Source: an uncultured Bacilli bacterium (lineage in GTDB: Bacteria > Bacillota_I > Bacilli_A > RF39 > UBA660). From it: DNA of 42,109 nucleotides. This document shows positions 1-7,070 of this stretch, piece after piece. The stretch is taken from contig CAKOJC010000007.1 in the NCBI GenBank assembly GCA_934088535.1, positions 1-42,109 of the forward strand, given 5' to 3'. The notes under the pieces were generated by a model. That model was given only the letters and a program-made list of their open reading frames with translations. It had not been told where the DNA came from and ran no database searches. The stretch's first letter is position 1. The number at the start of each line of letters is the position of its first letter. The translations under genes were made by a program, and so were the position numbers.

Positions 1-154
1 GAGCTTTTTCTTTAAATCTATTCCTGTCTTTATCTAGCATGTTTGATAAGTCTGTTTGTTTTGCATTGGATAAAGAGTTTTGAACAACTGGACTTTCCCA
101 ACACTCGTATGTTGCTTCTTCTACATATGGTAATCTTATACTGATGTTTTCCAT
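1..154 (-). CDS. 5' part of an unrecognised protein gene (cut by window edge)
   Basis: The first 51 codons of a minus-strand gene running off the left edge. It starts with ATG at 154, a few bases after a run of seven G that serves as ribosome binding site, and has an extended -10 promoter upstream. The protein begins MENISIRLPYVEEATYECWE and continues with a polar, charged segment (NMLDKDRNRFKEKA). No signal peptide, membrane segment or familiar motif is visible in this part. I do not recognise the family. Confidence 0.6.
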   Translation of the reverse strand, partial: MENISIRLPYVEEATYECWESPVVQNSLSNAKQTDLSNMLDKDRNRFKEKA

Positions 155-187
155 AAATTCCCCCCCTTTTTATCGAAATTGATTTGT

Positions 188-216
188 ATTATAGCATAGT
201 TTAATACAAAATAAAA
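188..216 (-). promoter_or_regulatory. Extended -10 promoter for the gene at 1-154
   Basis: Minus-strand TGCTATAAT with -10 TATAAT at 188-193. The -35 position, 17 bp upstream, holds only TTTTAT, so the TG extension probably carries recognition. The predicted start lies about 27 nt before the ATG. It overlaps the U-tract side of the uvrC terminator. Confidence 0.6.
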
Positions 217-234
217 GAACTACGTAGAGTTCTT
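211..234 (-). terminator. uvrC terminator overlapping its stop codon
   Basis: Stem AAGAACT / AGTTCTT (215-221 with 228-234), 6-nt loop, followed on the minus strand by TTATTTTG. The TAA stop of uvrC (233-235) lies inside the stem. Confidence 0.7.
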
Positions 235-2002
235 ATTTTAGTTCTTTTAAATATTCGTGAAGTTCTTCTGCGACAGTTTGTGGTATTATTTCTGATAGTT
301 CATAGACAGTTGCTTCTTTTATTTTAGAGACACTTCCATACTTTTTGATTAGTTTTTTACGTCTTACTTCACCAAGACCATTTATATTATCAAGTACACT
401 TTGTATACTTCCTTTACTTCTTATTTCTTTATGATAATTTATAGTAAATCTATGTACTTCTTCATCTATTCTACTAAGTAGTCTAAATACATTAGATCTT
501 TTATCAATATTTATTATTTCAAATGTATCTCCATCAACTATTGCTTCTGGACTATGATGATCATCTTTTTTAACACCTATTACTTTTATGTTAAGTCCTA
601 GACTATCTAGAGTATCAAGACAAGCATTTATTTGATTAGTACCACCATCTACGATTATTAAGTCAGGTTTTACTAGTTTATCTTTTAGTACTCTAAAGTA
701 GCGTCTATATATTACTTCTTTCATTGATGCGACATCATCATTCTTATCAAAAGATAGTTTAAACTTTCTATAGTTCTTTTTAGAAGGAAGTCCATCTATG
801 AATGTTACCATACCTGATACTGTGAAAGTACCAAATAGGTTTGAGTTATCAAATGCTTCGATTATATGAAGATTATCAAGTTTTAATAAATCTTTTAATT
901 CATCATTTGCTTTAGTGGTAAGTTCTTCATTACTATAGATTAGCCTTATTTCTTTATCATATTGTTCTTTAGCATTGTTATATGCCATATCAAATAGTTT
1001 CTTTTTAGGGCCTTTTTTAACTATTATAGCTTTAGTATTTATTATATTACTAAGAAGTTCTGTGTCTATTATTTCAGGAACTATTATTTCTTTTGGTACT
1101 ATGTTTCTTTTACCATAGAAGGATGCTATATAATACTCTAGAGTTTCTTTTATATCATTAATGACTGGTATTATTTTATAGTTATTACCTACTAGTTTTC
1201 CATTTCTAATAAAGAATATTACTATACTTATATAACCATTATCAAAATAATAATTTATTACGTCTCTGTTAACGTTATCATCTAATTCTACGATAGATTG
1301 ATTACTAAATACAGTTTTCATGTATCCTAGTTCGTCTACTAGTTCTTTACATACTTCGTAGTTTAGATTTTCTGAGTTTACTTGTATCTTTTCATTTATT
1401 TTATCTATAAGTAGTTTGTCATTACCATTTAAAATAGATAGTATTTCTGTTTTGATTTGTGTGATATCTATATCTTTATGTTCACAGTATCCAAGACATT
1501 CACCTATATGATAATAAAGACATACTTTTTTAGGCATAGTGTCACATTTCTTTAATGGGTAAAGTCTATTAAGTAAATTAACTAGTCTTCTGGCAGCATA
1601 GACATTCGGATAAGGTCCAAATAAATGACTAGACTTTTTATTTATATTTATTTCTCTTTTTACTAGTAAACGTGGATATTTTTCATTAGTGAATTCTATA
1701 TATGGATAACTCTTATCATCACGTAATAATATATTATACTTTGGATCATACTTTTTAATTAAGTTTATTTCTAGTATGAATGCTTCTGTTTCTGAGTTAG
1801 TAACTATATATTCAAAATGATCTATTTCACTTACTAGTTTCTTAGTTTTACCTGTTACTCTACCAGTAAAATAGCTTTTTAAACGATTAAATAATATTTT
1901 AGCTTTACCTACATATATAACAACATTATCTTTATTATACATAAGATAACATCCACTTTTTTTAGGTACGTTTGCTAGTTCTTTATTAAATTTAATAGCC
2001 AT
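233..2002 (-). CDS. uvrC: Excinuclease ABC subunit C
   Basis: UvrC makes the two incisions around UvrA/UvrB-marked DNA lesions in nucleotide excision repair. The 589-residue length is normal. Domains in order: an N-terminal GIY-YIG nuclease (GCYLMY...VIYVGKAK, about residues 17-36), a four-cysteine cluster near residues 152-172 (KKC, KKVC, GEC, GYC) matching the reported Fe-S site of UvrC, a UvrB-interacting UVR segment around 195-230, an RNase H-like 3' or 5' nuclease half (EAFDNSN, VDGGTNQI), and a C-terminal helix-hairpin-helix (INGLGEVRRKKLIKKYGS). It starts with ATG at 2002 behind AAAGGAGG. It is monocistronic between its own promoter and terminator and divergent from the yigZ-like gene. 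Confidence 0.97.
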   Translation of the reverse strand: MAIKFNKELANVPKKSGCYLMYNKDNVVIYVGKAKILFNRLKSYFTGRVTGKTKKLVSEIDHFEYIVTNSETEAFILEINLIKKYDPKYNILLRDDKSYPYIEFTNEKYPRLLVKREININKKSSHLFGPYPNVYAARRLVNLLNRLYPLKKCDTMPKKVCLYYHIGECLGYCEHKDIDITQIKTEILSILNGNDKLLIDKINEKIQVNSENLNYEVCKELVDELGYMKTVFSNQSIVELDDNVNRDVINYYFDNGYISIVIFFIRNGKLVGNNYKIIPVINDIKETLEYYIASFYGKRNIVPKEIIVPEIIDTELLSNIINTKAIIVKKGPKKKLFDMAYNNAKEQYDKEIRLIYSNEELTTKANDELKDLLKLDNLHIIEAFDNSNLFGTFTVSGMVTFIDGLPSKKNYRKFKLSFDKNDDVASMKEVIYRRYFRVLKDKLVKPDLIIVDGGTNQINACLDTLDSLGLNIKVIGVKKDDHHSPEAIVDGDTFEIINIDKRSNVFRLLSRIDEEVHRFTINYHKEIRSKGSIQSVLDNINGLGEVRRKKLIKKYGSVSKIKEATVYELSEIIPQTVAEELHEYLKELK

Positions 2003-2019
2003 AATATGCCTCCTTTGTT

Positions 2020-2048
2020 ATTTTACCAAATTTATTATTAAAAATGAA
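2020..2048 (-). promoter_or_regulatory. uvrC promoter
   Basis: Minus-strand TGGTAAAAT (extended -10, TAAAAT at 2020-2025) with a weak TTCATT 17 bp upstream (2043-2048). The leader is only about 17 nt and contains AAAGGAGG. The promoter lies back to back with that of the yigZ-like gene. Confidence 0.5.
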
Positions 2049-2051
2049 TGT

Positions 2052-2080
2052 TTGATTTTATTTTTAATTAATAATATAAT
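2052..2080 (+). promoter_or_regulatory. Promoter of yigZ-like gene, predicted leaderless start
   Basis: TTGATT (2052-2057), 17-bp spacer, TATAAT (2075-2080). A start site 6-8 bp downstream would be 2086-2088, on the ATG at 2087. The bases before the ATG contain no Shine-Dalgarno. Confidence 0.75.
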
Positions 2081-2086
2081 TATGTC

Positions 2087-2437
2087 ATGGAAAAGTTAAG
2101 TGAAAGTTTTATTGAAGTTAAAAAGTCTAAGTTTATTGGGCTTATGTATAGTGTTAATTCTATTGATGAAATAGATAAGATAATATCAAGTCTAAAAGAG
2201 GAACACAAAAAAGCTAGACATGTAGTCTATGCTTATAAAGTTGGTGGTCAAGAAAAGAATTATAGTGATAAAGAACCTAGTGGTACGACTCGAGGACTCT
2301 TAGATTTAATACATTATAAAAATTTAGATAATACATTAATAGTAGTAGTTAGATACTTTGGAGGAACATTACTTGGAGCTGGTCCTCTTACTCGTACTTA
2401 TACTAAAGCTGCTAGTAGTTTAATTAAAGAACAGTGA
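2087..2437 (+). CDS. yigZ: Short YigZ/IMPACT-family protein
   Basis: A 116-residue protein with the IMPACT/UPF0029 N-terminal domain: KKSKFIG near the start, KARHVVYAYKVG, the SDKEPSGT motif and VVVRYFGGTLLGAGPLTRTYTKAA. Typical bacterial YigZ proteins are about 200 residues, with a C-terminal DUF1949 domain that is absent here; the reading frame stops at TGA 30 bases into sequence used by the converging gene. The family is of uncertain function and has been linked to translation stress in eukaryotes. No ribosome binding site precedes the ATG, and the promoter -10 ends six bases before it. The 3' end overlaps the next minus-strand gene by 18 bp. Confidence 0.85.
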   Translation: MEKLSESFIEVKKSKFIGLMYSVNSIDEIDKIISSLKEEHKKARHVVYAYKVGGQEKNYSDKEPSGTTRGLLDLIHYKNLDNTLIVVVRYFGGTLLGAGPLTRTYTKAASSLIKEQ

Positions 2438-2755
2438 ACCTAGTATTTCCACTGTTTTTTTAATGCCTTTATTCATGAACTTTTCAATAAACATTCCAGT
2501 GTTATATCCAGTATTACTAATAACATTAGAATAATCTATTTTTTCATTTGTAATATAGTTTTCTAATTTTACATTCTTTCCTTCACTAATATCTTTTTCA
2601 AACTTTTTAACCGCTTCCTCAGTAAGAGTTGTTTTAGTATGAACTTTATATTCATAATAGCCTGTTTCTCCACTTATATAAAGAATTAGAAAAACTATAA
2701 ATAGGAATAACATAATAATTAGAAAATAATTTCTACTAGATTGTTCTTCTTCCAT
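2420..2755 (-). CDS. Small single-pass membrane protein downstream of spoIIP-like gene
   Basis: 111 residues with a short polar N-terminus, one strong membrane segment at about residues 10-28 (YFLIIMLFLFIVFLILYIS) and a charged extracellular tail of some 80 residues containing TEEAVKKFEKDISEGKNVKLE. The start ATG overlaps the stop of the spoIIP-like gene, so the two are translated as a unit. In Bacillus the gene after spoIIP is also a small membrane protein (yqxA); position and topology are alike but I cannot claim homology. The last codons also encode, on the opposite strand, the terminator of the yigZ-like gene. Confidence 0.75.
   Translation of the reverse strand: MEEEQSSRNYFLIIMLFLFIVFLILYISGETGYYEYKVHTKTTLTEEAVKKFEKDISEGKNVKLENYITNEKIDYSNVISNTGYNTGMFIEKFMNKGIKKTVEILGSLFFN
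2430..2462 (+). terminator. Terminator of yigZ-like gene inside antisense coding sequence
   Basis: Stem AACAGTG / CACTGTT (2430-2436 with 2450-2456) followed by seven or more T. It spans the TGA stop of the yigZ-like gene and the last codons of the converging membrane-protein gene. Confidence 0.75.
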
Positions 2756-3603
2756 TATGACTCCTTTATATAATCACTAATTATCTTAGCAAATACTTCC
2801 ATAGTATTATTTAATTCTTCTAGAGTTGAATCTATACCACCTATTTTAACTAGTATTATTTTGTTATTTAAGTCTTGATTATAACTTATCTCTTCTCTTA
2901 GCGTTACTCCTCTACTTATGCCTTTATACTCATTATTTAACCTATTATTTAAGTTATCTGCGATGAGTTTATTCTTTTTATAATCTTTATTATCTGCTCC
3001 AATAATAAAAAGAATTCTTGCATACTTTTTATTATCCTTTTCGTATAAAGTATATTTATGTCTTAAGGAGTCTCTATGAATATCTAATATTAATTTATAA
3101 TCATTAGTTAAATTCTTTTCTAGATAGTATCTACTTGCTTTATAACTGTCTGTATACTTAAGTTTGTTCTTAGATAAATATTCTTTCATACTGGATGACT
3201 CTATATATGAATTTATATTATAGTTTTTTAAATATTCTTTTAAGATCTTTGATACTAAAGTTACATCTGGTGTTATAGAGTAATCGCTAGTATAAGGTAG
3301 ACTATATTTTTCAGTATCATGCGTATTATAAATATAAACTATGTTATTTGTTGTATTACTCATACTTTTGGATATTTTTAAATCATCAATATCTATTATT
3401 TTATTTAAAGATTTATATACTATTTCACTTTTAAACTTTTCAATATTTAAGCTTTTATTCGAATATTTATTTTCTATATCATTAGTTATTGTTTCTATAA
3501 AATTAGTATTTTTTATTGTGTAGTAATAACTAAATATTAGTAGGGATACTAAAGTAATTTTTAATATTTTATTTTTTATGTTTCCAGTATTAAATCTATT
3601 CAT
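2755..3603 (-). CDS. spoIIP: SpoIIP-like N-acetylmuramoyl-L-alanine amidase
   Basis: 282 residues: an N-terminal membrane anchor (about residues 14-30) then a SpoIIP-type amidase domain. Visible family landmarks are IYNTHDTEKY (His95, Glu98), LILDIHRDS (His176), YNQDL (241-245) and the C-terminal IGGIDSTLEELNNT. In SpoIIP and related zinc amidases the residue before this GG motif is normally Glu (LVExGG); here it is Lys253 (LVKIGG), so activity is doubtful. SpoIIP cuts peptidoglycan during engulfment in sporulating cells. Adjacency to rpsT mirrors the Bacillus rpsT-gpr-spoIIP-lepA region, which supports the assignment; gpr is absent. It starts with ATG behind AAAGGAGG and is followed by an overlapping membrane-protein gene. 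Confidence 0.8.
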   Translation of the reverse strand: MNRFNTGNIKNKILKITLVSLLIFSYYYTIKNTNFIETITNDIENKYSNKSLNIEKFKSEIVYKSLNKIIDIDDLKISKSMSNTTNNIVYIYNTHDTEKYSLPYTSDYSITPDVTLVSKILKEYLKNYNINSYIESSSMKEYLSKNKLKYTDSYKASRYYLEKNLTNDYKLILDIHRDSLRHKYTLYEKDNKKYARILFIIGADNKDYKKNKLIADNLNNRLNNEYKGISRGVTLREEISYNQDLNNKIILVKIGGIDSTLEELNNTMEVFAKIISDYIKES

Positions 3604-3670
3604 TTAACCTCCTTTTTATTAAATATATAATAAATTAACTATAAAAAATGTCGAAAAACTTTTAAATACA

Positions 3671-3699
3671 TTGATTTTTTCTAAATAATTTGATAAACT
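3671..3699 (+). promoter_or_regulatory. rpsT promoter
   Basis: TTGATT (3671-3676), 17 bp, TAAACT (3694-3699) with TGA forming an extended -10. Start predicted near 3706, giving a leader of about 22 nt that carries GGGAGGTGG. Confidence 0.7.
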
Positions 3700-3727
3700 T
3701 AAATAGATTTTTAAGGGAGGTGGAATA

Positions 3728-3979
3728 ATGCCTAATATTAAGAGTGCTAAAAAAAGAGTATTAATTACAAAGAAAGAAACAGTACTAAATAATGATGTAA
3801 AAGCTAGTATGAAGACTGCTATTAAGAAAGTTGAAAAAGCACAAACTAAGGAAGAAGCTCAAGCTAAATTAAATGAAGCTATTAAGAGAATCGATAATGC
3901 TGCTTCTAAGGGAGTTATTAAAGCTAATACTAGAGATAGATATAAAACTAGATTAAATAAAATAGTAAATGAAAAATAA
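3728..3979 (+). CDS. rpsT: 30S ribosomal protein S20
   Basis: 83 residues, very basic, mostly helical, beginning MPNIKSAKKRVLITKKE, the standard S20 N-terminus, and ending in the conserved KGVIKANTRDRYKTRLNKIV pattern. S20 binds 16S rRNA early in small-subunit assembly. It has a strong ribosome binding site (GGGAGGTGG) and its own promoter and terminator. Confidence 0.97.
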   Translation: MPNIKSAKKRVLITKKETVLNNDVKASMKTAIKKVEKAQTKEEAQAKLNEAIKRIDNAASKGVIKANTRDRYKTRLNKIVNEK

Positions 3980-3981
3980 TT

Positions 3982-4005
3982 AAGTAGATAATATCTACTT
4001 TTTTT
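3982..4005 (+). terminator. rpsT terminator
   Basis: Stem AAGTAGAT / ATCTACTT (3982-3989 with 3993-4000), 3-nt loop, then a T run. Confidence 0.85.
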
Positions 4006-4019
4006 GTTATACTTATAAT
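4005..4019 (+). promoter_or_regulatory. Promoter of the transglutaminase-like gene
   Basis: TGTTATACT (4005-4013) is an extended -10 and TATAAT overlaps it at 4014-4019. Either places the RNA start at about 4020-4027, so an ATG at 4018 lies inside the promoter and cannot be the translation start. No good -35 is visible because the rpsT terminator sits there. Confidence 0.5.
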
Positions 4020-4029
4020 GGTGGTAAGA

Positions 4030-4953
4030 ATGAATAGGACGTCTAGATTATTATTAATACTATGTATTTTAGTTATTAGCTTTTGTACATATGTATTTTA
4101 TATAAATTATGAGGATATAATGAAAGGTATTGGTGCTTTTATAGATAATATTAGATCTCATGAAGTTGTAATACCAACTGATACTAAGAATCATAGAATT
4201 TATAATTATAAGACTGTTAGTGAGACAAATGATTTTAATCCTAAAAGTATTGATGACTTAAAAAAGATATATTTTACAATATTAAACAATGGATGGAATG
4301 AATTTACGTTTTATTGTGATAGTGATATTTATCCTAGTTGTGCTGATGATGTTAAAACACTTGCTAATAACAATGAGTATGTTGCTCTTATAAATAATTT
4401 TGTAAGCCCATATAATTCATATCAAAAATTTAATACTTTAGTTACTAATGATAAAATAATAAATATTAAGATTGATAAATTATATAGTGAGAGTGAAATA
4501 AGTGCTACTGATTATAAGATTAATGAGATATTTAAGAGTTTAAATATTAATACTGGTAACCCTACTCTTGATGATATTAAATCTCTTCATAATTATTTAC
4601 TTAGAACTATTACTTATGATACAAAATATACCACTGAAACTTTAGATAAATCTCCGAGTAAAGCATATTATGCTTTAACGAGTGGTAAAGCTATATGTAG
4701 TGGATACTCTGATAGTTTTGCAATAATGATGGATAAACTTAATATTCCTAATTTTAAAGTAAGTACTACTGATCATGTGTGGAATGTCATATATTATCAA
4801 AATAAATGGTTACATATTGATGTAACGTGGGATGATGATGAAGTTAACAATAATAATTATTATAATTTCTTTATGATTGATACTAATGATTTATTAAAGA
4901 AGGATACTGTTAAACATTCATTTGATAGAAATGCATATTTAGAACTAAAATAA
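4030..4953 (+). CDS. Membrane-anchored transglutaminase-like (cysteine protease fold) protein
   Basis: 307 residues from ATG 4030, which has GGTGG five bases upstream. A longer frame reaches back to an ATG at 4018 that overlaps the -10. One N-terminal membrane segment (about residues 6-26) anchors an extracellular protein. The C-terminal transglutaminase-core domain shows the full triad: Cys223 in AICSGYSDSF, His249 in TTDHVWN and Asp264 in LHIDVTWDDD. Such bacterial proteins are usually proteases, peptidases or cross-linking enzymes at the cell surface; the substrate is unknown. The middle region (residues 60-200) has no motif I recognise. Single gene with its own terminator. Confidence 0.85.
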   Translation: MNRTSRLLLILCILVISFCTYVFYINYEDIMKGIGAFIDNIRSHEVVIPTDTKNHRIYNYKTVSETNDFNPKSIDDLKKIYFTILNNGWNEFTFYCDSDIYPSCADDVKTLANNNEYVALINNFVSPYNSYQKFNTLVTNDKIINIKIDKLYSESEISATDYKINEIFKSLNINTGNPTLDDIKSLHNYLLRTITYDTKYTTETLDKSPSKAYYALTSGKAICSGYSDSFAIMMDKLNIPNFKVSTTDHVWNVIYYQNKWLHIDVTWDDDEVNNNNYYNFFMIDTNDLLKKDTVKHSFDRNAYLELK

Positions 4954-4988
4954 AAGAATTCAATTTTAAATTTTGAATTCTTTTTTTA
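4954..4988 (+). terminator. Terminator of the transglutaminase-like gene
   Basis: Ten-pair stem AAGAATTCAA / TTGAATTCTT (4954-4963 with 4973-4982) followed by T run. The T run also holds the stop codon of the small minus-strand frame at 4986-5066. Confidence 0.85.
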
Positions 4989-5066
4989 GTCTACTCTTCT
5001 AAGTACTATTTTTAATTTTTCTTTTGTATTTTTAAATTTTAAAATGATTTTCTTAATTATTTTCAT
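4986..5066 (-). CDS. Possible 26-residue basic peptide
   Basis: A short frame with a clean CAAAGGAG Shine-Dalgarno four bases before ATG 5066. The peptide is highly basic and amphipathic (MKIIKKIILKFKNTKEKLKI, then VLRRVD). Its start overlaps the end of the 56-codon frame upstream, as coupled genes do. I do not recognise it. The strong ribosome binding site is the main support, since frames this short arise by chance. Confidence 0.35.
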   Translation of the reverse strand: MKIIKKIILKFKNTKEKLKIVLRRVD

Positions 5067-5223
5067 TATTCTCCTTTGAAATTCTTAATCTTGTTTTTAA
5101 TAGGTTATCTGATCTCATCAGTTTTTCATCATTTCTATATTTTTTCATATATCTTAGCATCTTTTTTGCTTGTTTTTCTGTATTTAATGGGTTTATTTTA
5201 GGTCGTAAGGTTAAGTCTTGCAC
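5053..5223 (-). CDS. Possible 56-residue basic protein with GTG start
   Basis: A frame of 56 codons whose only upstream-of-ATG option is GTG at 5223, directly after an in-frame TAA. Residues run QDLTLRPKINPLNTEKQAKK, then MLRYMKKYRNDEKLMRSDNL, a protein-like, helix-forming basic sequence. The Shine-Dalgarno (AAAGAG or a distant GAGG) is weak. Together with the 26-codon frame it fills most of the gap between 4954 and 5269. It may be a real lineage-specific gene or the remnant of a longer one. No function can be offered. Confidence 0.35.
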   Translation of the reverse strand: MQDLTLRPKINPLNTEKQAKKMLRYMKKYRNDEKLMRSDNLLKTRLRISKENNENN

Positions 5224-5249
5224 TTAATGTATCTCTTTATATCCTCACG

Positions 5250-5272
5250 ATTAAAGACTATTAAATAGTCTA
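5250..5272 (-). terminator. Hairpin at the end of the 72-residue gene
   Basis: Stem AGACTATT / AATAGTCT (5255-5262 with 5264-5271), overlapping the TAG stop of the minus-strand gene. The following T tract is short (TTTAAT), so termination may be partial. Confidence 0.5.
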
Positions 5273-5488
5273 TTTTGTTAATTCATTATAGATTGCATTT
5301 CTTTTTTCATTTGGTAATGTTTTAAAATATTCATTATCTTCATAACATTTTAATATTTCTTTTTGAATTTCAGTAGCATCTGATGATAATAATAATTTAT
5401 TTTTATCTATAAACATATCGTCGTTTTTTTCAAAATATTCTATTATTATGTAGGGAACACTTTCAATAGGTTTCATCTTAAACTTCAT
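5270..5488 (-). CDS. Unrecognised 72-residue acidic protein, second of a coupled pair
   Basis: Predicted soluble protein with an N-terminal strand region (MKFKMKPIESVPYIIIEYFE) and a helical acidic C-terminus containing EIQKEILKCYEDNEYFKTLP and NAIYNELTK. Its ATG overlaps the TAA of the upstream gene by one base (TAATG), and GGTGG sits 10 bases before. The tight coupling of two small genes of unlike charge resembles toxin-antitoxin or toxin-immunity pairs, but no known family is recognisable. I do not assign a function. Confidence 0.6.
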   Translation of the reverse strand: MKFKMKPIESVPYIIIEYFEKNDDMFIDKNKLLLSSDATEIQKEILKCYEDNEYFKTLPNEKRNAIYNELTK

Positions 5489-5748
5489 TATTTATACCAC
5501 CTTTCAAATAAATCACTTAAATCTTTGTATAAATGACTTTTTTCACCTTTTTTAGTTGGATTAGAATAAATGACATTGCCTTCAGAAATTAATTCATAAG
5601 ATTTATCAGTACTCCCATAAGTTCCTATTTCTTTAAGACCATATTCTCCATACGATGAAGTCCCATTTCTACCATTGCTTGCTTTTTCCATTTTTTTTAA
5701 ATATTTTTCTTTGAACTTTGGATTTTCCTTGTAATAATTTTCTACCAT
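5488..5748 (-). CDS. Unrecognised 86-residue protein, first of a coupled pair
   Basis: Basic N-terminal helix (NYYKENPKFKEKYLKKMEKA), a Gly/Ser/Tyr-rich centre (NGRNGTSSYGEYGLKEIGTY) and a C-terminal segment ending LYKDLSDLFERWYK. No signal peptide or membrane segment. The ribosome binding site is poor (AAAAGAAAAA). A TATAAT at 5796-5801 on the minus strand would give a leader of about 40 nt. The family is unknown; gene layout is the only functional hint. Confidence 0.6.
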   Translation of the reverse strand: MVENYYKENPKFKEKYLKKMEKASNGRNGTSSYGEYGLKEIGTYGSTDKSYELISEGNVIYSNPTKKGEKSHLYKDLSDLFERWYK

Positions 5749-5812
5749 TATTTTTTCTTTTAAATTATTATGTTTTGACTTTCCTTATAGAATATATTAT
5801 AATTCATATATA

Positions 5813-5858
5813 AATGAAGTTGTACATGAACCCTTTTGGTTTGCGCCACAACTTCATT
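5813..5858 (-). terminator. Long hairpin ending the lipoprotein gene, possibly two-way
   Basis: An 11-bp outer stem AATGAAGTTGT / ACAACTTCATT (5813-5823 with 5848-5858) encloses an inner AACC-CTTTT-GGTT hairpin. On the minus strand it follows the lipoprotein stop and precedes TTTATAT. On the plus strand it is followed by six T. Confidence 0.7.
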
Positions 5859-5863
5859 TTTTA

Positions 5864-6172
5864 TTATTTTGTGAGTTTTCTAATTAGTTCTTGTTGTAGT
5901 TCACTAGATTTATCCATAATATATAAATTTGATACTGGTATAGTCATAGTTGAGCCATCATTAAATTCTATTGTTGTATATGTTCCACAATATGAAGGAG
6001 TAACTATACTTTTTACATTTTTTATTTCTATATATTTGTCTCCTACTATCATATAGTAAGCTTTTTCTGATTCTTTTAGCTCTTCGTTATTGTCTTTAGA
6101 ACAACCACTCATTAATGTTAAAGTTGCTACACTTGCTAATAATAATGCTTTTAATTCTCTTCTACTTTTCAT
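5864..6172 (-). CDS. Small lipoprotein
   Basis: 102 residues with a classical lipoprotein signal: basic MKSRRELK, hydrophobic segment, and lipobox LMSGC with the lipidated Cys at residue 23. The mature part is small and acidic, with KYIEIKNVKSI and TIEFNDGSTMTIPVSNLYIM suggesting a compact beta fold. It starts directly after the miaA stop codon (TAA-ATG), so it is the last gene of the yqeG-yqeH-mutL-miaA run. The function is unknown; the membrane surface location is predicted with good confidence. Confidence 0.8.
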   Translation of the reverse strand: MKSRRELKALLLASVATLTLMSGCSKDNNEELKESEKAYYMIVGDKYIEIKNVKSIVTPSYCGTYTTIEFNDGSTMTIPVSNLYIMDKSSELQQELIRKLTK

Positions 6173-7060
6173 TTAAAACCTCCCATTTATATGATCTTTA
6201 ACTTCATTAATTGTATTATCGAAGTTATTATAATCAACATCAAACCAAGTAATATCTTGCATTTGATTATTAAACCAAGTAAATTGTCTTTTAGCATACT
6301 TTCTAGTGTTTTGTTTTATTAGTTCTTTTGCTTCATTAAGAGTAATATTTCCTTTAAAATAAAGTTCTAATTCTTTATAACCTATGATATTACTAAAGTT
6401 TTTAAGATTCATATCATATAGTTTCTTTGCTTCTTCTAAAAGCCCGTTTTCAAACATTTTGTCTACCCTTTTATTTGCTTTATCATAAAGAGTATCTCTA
6501 TCACATTTAAGACCTATTAAAGTAAAATCATACATTCTTTTGTTGATGTCTTCTGTTTTAGTTTGAACTTTTCCAGTTTCTTTAAATCTTTTAATGAATC
6601 TTTCTAGTCTTTGTCTATTATTTACATGTATATCATTGTCTTTATCTATTTCATTAGCGATTCTTTTTAACTCTTCGTTGTTATAACTGCTTAAATCAAT
6701 ATTAGATTTTGGTGTTTCTTCTAGATTATAGTTATAAAGTAATGCTTTTATATATAGTCCTGAACCACCTACGACGATTACATTTTTATCTTCATTTATA
6801 AACTTATCAAGAAGGTTTCTTCCATCTTTTTGATAGTCAAATAATGTATAATCGTCATTTAATGAGACTAGATCTAACATATAGTGAGAAATATTTTCTT
6901 TTTCTTCAGGAGTTACCTTTGCTGTTGCGATTAGAGGTTCTTTATATATAGCAGTTGAGTCTGCATTAATAATAACTGCATCTAAATAGTGAGCAAGATT
7001 TACTGATAATTTTGTTTTACCAGTTGCAGTTGGACCTACAATTACTATAATTTTACTCAT
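6173..7060 (-). CDS. miaA: tRNA dimethylallyltransferase
   Basis: Adds the dimethylallyl group to A37 of tRNAs reading UNN codons. 295 residues, normal length. Visible: the P-loop GPTATGKTKLSVNLA (residues 8-22), the substrate-binding NADSTAIYK stretch (33-41), VVGGSGLYIKALL and the C-terminal RQFTWFNNQ. Starts behind AAGGAGG. It follows mutL after 10 bp, the same mutL-miaA order seen in several bacteria. Confidence 0.96.
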   Translation of the reverse strand: MSKIIVIVGPTATGKTKLSVNLAHYLDAVIINADSTAIYKEPLIATAKVTPEEKENISHYMLDLVSLNDDYTLFDYQKDGRNLLDKFINEDKNVIVVGGSGLYIKALLYNYNLEETPKSNIDLSSYNNEELKRIANEIDKDNDIHVNNRQRLERFIKRFKETGKVQTKTEDINKRMYDFTLIGLKCDRDTLYDKANKRVDKMFENGLLEEAKKLYDMNLKNFSNIIGYKELELYFKGNITLNEAKELIKQNTRKYAKRQFTWFNNQMQDITWFDVDYNNFDNTINEVKDHINGRF

Positions 7061-7070
7061 AAAAACCTCC

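Noticed and set aside
4018..4029. Translation start at ATG 4018 of the transglutaminase-like gene
   Set aside because: It lies within the -10 TATAAT; ATG 4030 has GGTGG at proper spacing.
5814..6056. Plus-strand frame over the lipoprotein gene
   Set aside because: Its start is inside the hairpin 5813-5858 and the sequence is antisense to a lipoprotein with a clear signal.
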